Positions 58,146 through 64,000 of a DNA stretch of 64,000 bases are shown here, piece by piece. The DNA lies in NCBI RefSeq assembly GCF_009497775.1, contig NZ_CP031012.1, forward strand, positions 3,995,235 through 4,059,234, written 5' to 3'. Below the pieces are notes generated by a model. It did not search any database. It worked only from the letters and a program-made list of their open reading frames with translations, and had not been told where the DNA came from. This DNA comes from Alcaligenes faecalis (lineage in GTDB: Bacteria; Pseudomonadota; Gammaproteobacteria; Burkholderiales; Burkholderiaceae_B). The translations under genes and the position numbers were made by a program. Positions within the stretch are counted from its first letter, which is position 1. Every line of letters starts with the position of its first letter.

Positions 58146-59618
58146 TTACAGCCCGGCTGGTTTCTCGCGCAGGACTGGCGGAGCCATGCCGTCGCGGTAA
58201 TCAACAGAAACCGGAGTCAGGTTGCTGGTATCTGGAACAGGCGTCATGCAAGCCTTGAATGCCTCTTCGGGGAAGTCCAGCTTGGCGGCCTCTTCAGGCT
58301 GCTCCGAGTAAGGCTGGGACAGGCCAACTGCCGACACCAGACGGTGCGACAAGGTCAACCAACGGTATTCGGCTTGTTGCAGGTCGTACGTGGCGTTGGC
58401 CAGAGCACGACGGGCATCAAACAGTTCGTTTTCCGTATCCAGCAAGTCCAGCAAGGAGCGCTGACCGATCTGGAACTGCTGCATGTAAGCAACGCGAACC
58501 TTGGAGGTAGCCAGTTCGTGTTGTTTCAGGAATGGCAACTGAGCACGCAGGCGCTCGATGTTGTTCCAGGCCACGGCCAGATCCTGCTGCACGTTGCGGC
58601 AGGTGTAATCACGCACGTCGCGGGCAGCGTATTGCTGAGCCGTGGTTTGACGGATGCGAGCAGCATCGGCACCACCACGGAACAGGTTGTACGACAGCAT
58701 CAGCTGTACGTTGCTGCTTTGCGAGTTGCGGTAGGCGGAACCGGGAGGATCGTTCTTGTCCTTGCCGGTTGCAGCACGAAGTTCCAAGGTAGGCGACATG
58801 CGGCCCTGGGCCACGTGCTTGCCCGACTCGGCAGCCTGATACAAAGCCTGCTTGGCCAGAATCACAGGGCTGGTGCGCAAGGATGGCAAGAAGTCGGTGG
58901 TGTTGGCAGGAATCGACTCGCTCAAACTAGGAGCGGTTTGCATGACTTCAGGAGCAGCCACACCCACGATACGACGGTAGCGTTGCAGCACGTCGTTCAG
59001 GTTGCCGGCCTCGGTCATCATGTTGCTTTGAGCCAGGGACTGGCGGCCATAAGCCTGTTCCAGGTCCACGCCACGGCCCACACCCGATGCCGAACGTTCC
59101 TGAATCTGGCTCAGGATGTTCATGTGCATGCCGTAGTTTTCACGGGCCAGCTTTTCCATTTCGCGGTAGCGCAGCACGTCGATGTGCGCGTTGGCCGCTT
59201 CCAGAGCCAGAGAGTCTACCGAAGCCAGCAGCTCGTAGTAGGTAGCCAGTTTCTCGTAACCCAACTGACGAACCTGGTTGATCGAGGAGAAACCATCAAA
59301 AATCAACTGACGCAGTTGCAGGCTGTAGCCATTGCGCGACCAGTCGGTAGACGGAGCACCCGAGGTGCTGCCACGCCATTCTTTGCCAACCCAACCCTGG
59401 GCATTAACTTCTGGCAACAAGGCGCCACGACTGACATTCTGGCCTTCAAGCGCAGACTGGAAATCCTGAAAGCGAGCGCCAAGTTCAGGATTGGACATGA
59501 TTGCCCGCTCAATACTGTCCTTGAAGCTCAAGCTGTTTTCCTGCTGGGCAAGCGCTGGTTGCGCCAGCAGTAGCGCTGTCAGCAGCGCACTTACCGTTAG
59601 AGTTTTCTTACCACGCAC
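58146..59618 (-). CDS. TolC-family outer membrane channel protein (LapE-like)
   Basis: 490 residues from the GTG at 59618, which has a strong GGAGG site five bases upstream. An in-frame ATG at 59684 lacks such a site and would put 22 polar residues before the signal peptide. The signal peptide (KKTLTVSALLTALLLAQPALAQ) is followed by two outer-membrane efflux-protein repeats, each with an inward helical hairpin; the second contains FQIGQRSLLDLLDTENELFDARRAL. It forms the outer-membrane conduit for the adhesin. It heads the export operon tolC - small gene - ABC - adaptor. Confidence 0.94.
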   Translation of the reverse strand: MRGKKTLTVSALLTALLLAQPALAQQENSLSFKDSIERAIMSNPELGARFQDFQSALEGQNVSRGALLPEVNAQGWVGKEWRGSTSGAPSTDWSRNGYSLQLRQLIFDGFSSINQVRQLGYEKLATYYELLASVDSLALEAANAHIDVLRYREMEKLARENYGMHMNILSQIQERSASGVGRGVDLEQAYGRQSLAQSNMMTEAGNLNDVLQRYRRIVGVAAPEVMQTAPSLSESIPANTTDFLPSLRTSPVILAKQALYQAAESGKHVAQGRMSPTLELRAATGKDKNDPPGSAYRNSQSSNVQLMLSYNLFRGGADAARIRQTTAQQYAARDVRDYTCRNVQQDLAVAWNNIERLRAQLPFLKQHELATSKVRVAYMQQFQIGQRSLLDLLDTENELFDARRALANATYDLQQAEYRWLTLSHRLVSAVGLSQPYSEQPEEAAKLDFPEEAFKACMTPVPDTSNLTPVSVDYRDGMAPPVLREKPAGL

Positions 59619-60511
59619 GTCGGCCTCCGTCAGATCCTGAGCCGCGTTTGCAACAGACGTCATCGCGTCAGCGTTGCCACGCATTGCCGGATCAAATTTA
59701 AGTACAAGAATGAAAGAAGAATGGGTTCGGTGTGCCGCTTAAACCAAGCTAAAGGAACACCACCCGAGGGCCCAACACCTATGTATTGCACATGGGCTTT
59801 ACATCCAAGGCTGGCAAACCCAACGCCAGCCGCAGCAGTATGTTCATAATGGACCGGGGCAAGACAAGGCGGAGCTACAGGCTTCTGACCTGTATTCTTG
59901 GAGCATAACCTTGTGTCTGATTGTGACTTTTTACGCGATGCAGAGTGAAACTCATCACGCGGATCACGGGACAAATTGTATCTTAGATTACAAGGGGCTT
60001 CGTGGATGACAATGTTAAAAATGATAAATAGCCTGTGACAAAAACGGCAACAATACCCTGAAATTAAACGATTTCGAGCGATTAGGCACTTAATCATTAA
60101 CTGTTGCGTGTAGTCCACTGCGTGCGATCGTTGGTAATAATCTACAAAAAACTTTCACCTTAATAAGCATTTAGGTTACATCAAGGCAAAACCAAGTTAT
60201 CACCAAACGATAAAAAAAAATTTATCGTTAAAAACATAACAATCACTCACATTGAGAATGCTGCACTTGTAACGATTTCTTATTGCGTTTTGATGTCTGT
60301 TTTCATCTCTTTGTCAGGTTTCAAAAAGAGATATGAAATCAAAAACTTATAACAATCGAATGAAGTGCCCCCTGTTTTGCGCTCGTTTGTTGCTTCTCTG
60401 AACAATCCGTTGCTGCAATATCCGCCGCCCACGCTTGTCCCGCTTCTGCCCGCCCGATACCATCGAACGGTACGTATTTAGTTAGCAACACAGACAACTT
60501 GGAGGCCGCTC
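59619..60511. other. Long AT-rich intergenic region upstream of the adhesin export operon
   Basis: About 890 bp with no convincing gene (a 152-residue frame at 59660-60118 is Cys/His-rich, overlaps the promoter side and shows no family features). From about 59930 to 60420 the sequence is visibly rich in A/T runs, unlike its neighbours. It includes a 9-bp stem with an A-rich loop (60206-60229) and an imperfect inverted repeat of TTTCATCTCTTT (60303-60341). It must hold the promoters of tolC (minus) and the aldehyde dehydrogenase (plus). Confidence 0.65.
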
Positions 60512-61939
60512 ATGTATCAACACCTGGCCCTGTATATCAATGGTCAATTTCTGGACGGACAAGGTCGCCAGACCCAGGCCGTCATCAACCCTGCCAATGG
60601 CAGCACCTTGGGCCAACTGCCGCTGGCATCCCAGGCGGATCTGGATGCGGCTCTGAACGCCGCCCAGGCCGCGTTCAAAAGCTGGCGTCACAGCTCGCCC
60701 ATGGATCGCAGCGCGATTCTGCGCAAGGTCGCGGAACTGTCGCGTGAACGCGCGCAGGAAATTGGCCGCAATCTGACACTGGACCAAGGCAAGCCTTTGG
60801 CCGAGGCGGTGGGCGAAATCATGTCCTGCGCGGACCATGCGGATTGGCATGCCGAGGAATGCCGCCGTATTTATGGCCGCGTCATCCCCGCCCGCAATCC
60901 CAAAGTGCAGCAAATGGTGTTGCGTGAACCTATTGGGGTCTGCGCCGCCTTTACGCCCTGGAACTTCCCCTATAACCAGGCCATTCGCAAAATCTGCGCC
61001 GCTATTGGGGCTGGCTGCACGATTATTCTGAAAGGCCCCGAGGACTCCCCCAGTGCAGTCATGGCTATTGCCCAAGCCTTTCACGACGCGGGCCTGCCGC
61101 CCGGCGTGCTGAATATTGTCTGGGGTGTGCCGCAGGAGGTGTCGGACTACCTGATCCGCTCGCCCATTGTGCGTAAAGTCTCCTTTACCGGATCGGTACC
61201 TGTGGGCAAGCAACTGGCTGCGCTGGCCGGTGCCCATATGAAACGCATCACCATGGAATTGGGTGGTCATTCGCCCGTGCTGGTCTTGCCCGATGCCGAT
61301 GTGGCTCGCGCCGCCCGTCAGCTGGCTCGTTTCAAAATCCGTAACGCTGGGCAGGTTTGCATTTCGCCCACGCGCTTTTATATCCACGACGATATTTACA
61401 CGGCATTTGTAGACCGCTTCACCGAAGAACTGGCCAATGTAAAAGTGGGCGATGGCCTGGACCCGGATACGCAAATGGGCCCCTTGGCTCACGAGCGCCG
61501 CCTGCCCATGATGCAAAAGTTTGTCGATAACGCCCGTGCTCTGGGCGGCAAAGTGTTGTTGGGTGGTGAACAGATCAAGCGCGACGGTTTCTTTTTCTCG
61601 CCCACGGTGCTGACGGATTTGCCTGACGATGCGCTGGTCATGACCGAGGAGCCGTTCGGCCCCATCGCCCCCCTAACCCGCTACAGTGATCTGGACGATG
61701 CCATTGCCCGTGCCAACAGCCTGCCCTTTGGTTTGTCGGCCTATGCCTTTACGCAATCCCTGCAAGACGCGCATCGACTGGGCACCGAGCTGGAATCCGG
61801 TATGGTCAATATCAACCACTTTGGCAGCTCCCTGCCCGAGACTCCGTTTGGCGGCGTCAAGGACAGCGGCATTGGCAGCGAAGGCGGTGCGGAAACCTTT
61901 GACGGATACTTAGTCACCAAATTTGTGACCCAGATCTAA
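60512..61939 (+). CDS. NAD(P)-dependent aldehyde dehydrogenase (succinate-semialdehyde dehydrogenase-like)
   Basis: 475 residues with GGAGG six bases before the ATG. ALDH superfamily: FTPWNFPYNQAIRK, SFTGSVPVGK (cofactor-binding turn), general-base Glu249 in MELGGHSP, and nucleophile Cys283 in NAGQVCISP, with the C-terminal PFGGVKDSGIG. Closest in feel to the GabD/SSADH group, oxidising small aldehydes to acids, but the substrate is not assured. The TetR gene 106 bp downstream may regulate it or the following fadE. Confidence 0.92.
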   Translation: MYQHLALYINGQFLDGQGRQTQAVINPANGSTLGQLPLASQADLDAALNAAQAAFKSWRHSSPMDRSAILRKVAELSRERAQEIGRNLTLDQGKPLAEAVGEIMSCADHADWHAEECRRIYGRVIPARNPKVQQMVLREPIGVCAAFTPWNFPYNQAIRKICAAIGAGCTIILKGPEDSPSAVMAIAQAFHDAGLPPGVLNIVWGVPQEVSDYLIRSPIVRKVSFTGSVPVGKQLAALAGAHMKRITMELGGHSPVLVLPDADVARAARQLARFKIRNAGQVCISPTRFYIHDDIYTAFVDRFTEELANVKVGDGLDPDTQMGPLAHERRLPMMQKFVDNARALGGKVLLGGEQIKRDGFFFSPTVLTDLPDDALVMTEEPFGPIAPLTRYSDLDDAIARANSLPFGLSAYAFTQSLQDAHRLGTELESGMVNINHFGSSLPETPFGGVKDSGIGSEGGAETFDGYLVTKFVTQI

Positions 61940-62045
61940 GACTGGCTCCTGGCCCCGCTTTGCGGGGCTAGGGTGAACCCCTACTGTACTAACTGCGCAT
62001 TCCCGTTACATTATTCAAACACTCGTTTGAAATTAGGAAATAACG

Positions 62046-62699
62046 GTGAAACGCTCTGATCGGACACAGTCCGCCATTCTCGATGCAGCCGAACATCTTT
62101 TCGCGCTGTATGGCCACGAAAATACCTCCATGCGCCAAATTACGGCGCAAGCCAAGGTGAACCTGTCGGCTGTCAATTATCACTTTGGCAGTAAAGACGG
62201 ACTGACACAGGCCGTGTTCCAGCGCCGCCTGAACAGCATCAATCAAGAGCGCCTGGAAAAGCTGGCTTTTTATCGCCAGCAAGCCGGTGAAGGCCCGTTG
62301 AAAGCATCTCAGGTGGTGGATGCCTTTTTTGGCCCACTGATCCGCCTGGCGGGTTCAGGCAACGGCACGCCACGCTCGTTTATTCCTTTGCCAGGGCAAG
62401 ACCGCCCGGCGCCGCAGGATTTCATTCAGTCCATCTGTTGGGACGAACAAGTCGCCATCTTCCTTCCCTTCAAGCAGGCTTTGCACGAAGCCCTGCCCAC
62501 TGTGCCGGAAGAAGAAATTATCTGGCGATTCCACTTCATGCTGGGTGCCACCTCTTATGCCTTGATGGGCACCCAATCACTGCGTCGGGCTTTGCAATTA
62601 CCCCTGAGCGACAGCCCCGAAAGTGAGCAACAACTGCAACAGCGTCTGATGAGTTTCCTGCTGGGTGGATTACGAGCTCCTTTACCCGCCAGCACCTGA
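62046..62699 (+). CDS. TetR/AcrR family transcriptional regulator (CecR-like)
   Basis: 217 residues. N-terminal helix-turn-helix (HLFALYGHENTSMRQITAQ, VNLSAVNYHFGSKDGL), then a helical C-domain of the CerR/CecR (DUF1956) type with VVDAFFGPLIRL and FHFMLGATSYALMG-like features. It lies just before a FadE-type acyl-CoA dehydrogenase, so a repressor of fatty-acid or aldehyde metabolism is plausible. The GTG at 62046 (reads M in the protein) has no better alternative nearby. Confidence 0.9.
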   Translation: MKRSDRTQSAILDAAEHLFALYGHENTSMRQITAQAKVNLSAVNYHFGSKDGLTQAVFQRRLNSINQERLEKLAFYRQQAGEGPLKASQVVDAFFGPLIRLAGSGNGTPRSFIPLPGQDRPAPQDFIQSICWDEQVAIFLPFKQALHEALPTVPEEEIIWRFHFMLGATSYALMGTQSLRRALQLPLSDSPESEQQLQQRLMSFLLGGLRAPLPAST

Positions 62700-62738
62700 G
62701 CTGAACGGTCCTGTCCACCAAGCTACACCAAGGTGAAC

Positions 62739-62876
62739 CACGCCCCTCTTTTAGGGGCAGCAAGTCGAAGGTGCAGCGTGGGGTGTTTTTACCGCCGGGC
62801 CGCTCCCAAGGCTCGGCGCCCCCGGTAAAAAGCGCCCCCTCGGGGGGGGCAGTAAGCCGAAGGCGCAGCATGGGGG
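62739..62876. repeat. Pair of diverged GC-rich intergenic repeats with an inverted repeat between
   Basis: Two copies of a roughly 45-bp motif: 62739-62783 and 62832-62876, each running from C-rich/G-rich stem (CGCCCC...GGGGCAG) through AAG-C/T-CGAAGG-C/T-GCAGC to GGGG. Between them TTTTTACCG (62786-62794) faces CGGTAAAAA (62823-62831). From memory, similar motifs are scattered between genes in Burkholderiales. Confidence 0.65.
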
Positions 62877-62913
62877 CATCCTTCTTTTTTTTCTGAGCTA
62901 GTCCGGAGTTGCT

Positions 62914-64000
62914 ATGTTTGTGACCTTGCTATTGATAGTGCTAGTGCTTGGCTGCGTCTACGTTCTCAAAAACCGGAATCTACGTACCAAGTGGCTAAGC
63001 CGCCCAATCTACCGCGCTTTTTCCAGCGTTTTGCCTGCCATGTCCCAAACCGAGCGCGATGCGCTGGAAGCGGGTACGGTCTGGTGGGAAAGCGAGCTGT
63101 TTCGCGGCAAACCCAACTGGAATACCCTGAGCTCTTATCCGGCCTACCGGCTCACCGATGAAGAGCGCCAGTTCATGGACAATGAAGTCAATGTGGCTTG
63201 CGCCATGATTGACGACTGGCAAGTCAGCCAGGAAGACTTCGACATGCCTGCCGAGGTCTGGACCTACCTGAAAGAAAACCGCTTCTTCAGCCTGATTATT
63301 CCCAAGGAATACGGCGGTCGCGGTTTTTCGGCGCAAGCGCACTCGGCGGTTGTGGCCAAGCTCTCCACCCGTAACTCGGCCTTGTCCGTCTCGGTCATGG
63401 TGCCCAACTCGCTGGGCCCGGCTGAATTGCTGCTGCACTACGGTACTGACGAGCAGAAACAACACTATCTGCCCCGTCTGGCTGATGGCCGTGACATCCC
63501 CGCTTTCGCACTGACCAGCCCTTGGGCCGGTTCCGATGCCGCCTCCATTCCTGACGTAGGGATTGTTTGCAAAGGCGAGTGGGAAGGTCAGGAAGTTCTG
63601 GGCATGCGCGTCACCTGGGACAAGCGCTACATCACGCTGGCTCCGGTTTGCACCTTGCTGGGTCTGGCCTTCCGCCTCTATGACCCGGACGGTTTGCTGG
63701 GTGGCGAAAAAGACATTGGCATTACCTGCGCCCTGGTTCCTAGCGACCATCCCGGCGTGGACACAGGCCGTCGTCATTTCCCCTTGAACGCCATGTTCAT
63801 GAACGGCCCCACCCGTGGCAAAGACGTGTTCATGCCGCTGGAGTTCATTATTGGTGGTCCCGCCATGGCCGGCCAAGGCTGGCGCATGTTGATGGAATGT
63901 CTGGCTGCTGGCCGCTCCATCTCCCTGCCCTCCTCCTTTACCGGCATGGCCAAGCTGACCAGCCGCGCCGTGGGTGGTTACTCCGCCGTCCGTACCCAGT
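62914..64000 (+). CDS. fadE: FadE-type acyl-CoA dehydrogenase, 3' end outside window
   Basis: 362 residues visible of a protein that in Escherichia coli is about 814 long. An N-terminal hydrophobic anchor ([16 protein letters not shown]) is followed by [20 protein letters not shown] and the acyl-CoA dehydrogenase N- and middle domains ([36 protein letters not shown]). First oxidation step of long-chain fatty-acid beta-oxidation, FAD-dependent. The reading frame is open to the window's edge. It has GGAG nine bases before the ATG. The upstream TetR gene may control it. Confidence 0.92.
   Translation, partial: MFVTLLLIVLVLGCVYVLKNRNLRTKWLSRPIYRAFSSVLPAMSQTERDALEAGTVWWESELFRGKPNWNTLSSYPAYRLTDEERQFMDNEVNVACAMIDDWQVSQEDFDMPAEVWTYLKENRFFSLIIPKEYGGRGFSAQAHSAVVAKLSTRNSALSVSVMVPNSLGPAELLLHYGTDEQKQHYLPRLADGRDIPAFALTSPWAGSDAASIPDVGIVCKGEWEGQEVLGMRVTWDKRYITLAPVCTLLGLAFRLYDPDGLLGGEKDIGITCALVPSDHPGVDTGRRHFPLNAMFMNGPTRGKDVFMPLEFIIGGPAMAGQGWRMLMECLAAGRSISLPSSFTGMAKLTSRAVGGYSAVRTQ

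Noticed and set aside
59660..60118. A 152-residue minus-strand frame upstream of tolC
   Set aside because: Cys/His/Arg-rich, no recognisable domain, overlaps the 5' side of tolC and continues into the AT-rich control region.

Overview
The window looks like a chromosomal segment of a betaproteobacterium of the family Alcaligenaceae (order Burkholderiales), most like Alcaligenes. This is inferred from protein character and gene order: ssb next to an MFS gene and uvrA; dgt-aroB-aroK; PBP1a; lptM-lysA; system II cytochrome c maturation genes beside cytochrome c4, engB and hemB; cutA-dsbD; and the spc/alpha ribosomal operons. Most of it is conserved core genome with short intergenic gaps and many clear intrinsic terminators. 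The main accessory-type stretches are the repeat-rich gap 20021-20953, the adhesin and secretion locus 41980-59618, and the AT-rich gap upstream of tolC.

Layout. 1-1488: end of a ChrB-like gene and an MFS exporter. 1529-4550 (minus): a probable four-gene unit gntR, fumarylacetoacetate-hydrolase family, Bug-type solute-binding protein and ridA, with a GntR-type palindrome upstream. 4696-9761: ssb, an MFS transporter and divergent uvrA, whose product carries an unusual internal insertion. 9976-12800 (minus): dgt, aroB, aroK, divergent from PBP1a (12920-15367). 15464-20020: a 44-residue lipoprotein gene (lptM), lysA and a large membrane-bound PAS-GGDEF-EAL protein. 20021-20953: no gene, but a six-base-period repeat and a 234-bp interrupted palindrome. 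20954-27098: ccsB-resB, cytochrome c4, engB-hemB. 27217-32461 (minus): dsbD, cutA, an AraC regulator, and a flavin reductase with an FMN-dependent monooxygenase. 32740-41700 (minus): alpha and spc operons from rplN to rplQ, including secY, infA and the 37-residue rpmJ.

41980-59618 (minus) is the most distinctive part. It reads as a complete LapD/LapG-controlled type I secreted giant adhesin system: a LapD-like receptor (lapD), the periplasmic protease LapG, a 2792-residue RTX adhesin with an N-terminal retention module carrying a TAAV cleavage-type site at residues 111-114, 18 tandem Ig-like repeats of about 104 residues, a von Willebrand A domain and RTX repeats; then a LuxR-type regulator, a HlyD-type adaptor, a C39-like-domain ABC transporter, a 73-residue protein of unknown function and a TolC-type channel. 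Related systems are known (LapA/LapD/LapG of Pseudomonas fluorescens, BrtA of Bordetella bronchiseptica). The parts that look new here are: a textbook intrinsic terminator between the adhesin's putative promoter and its start codon, ending 15 nt before the ATG; a LapD whose EAL-type domain has lost most of the usual ligand signatures; and the small protein overlapping the transporter gene.

60512-64000 (plus): an aldehyde dehydrogenase, a TetR-family regulator, an intergenic repeat pair, and the 5' part of a FadE-type acyl-CoA dehydrogenase running off the window. No rRNA, tRNA, CRISPR array, transposase or phage gene was recognised.
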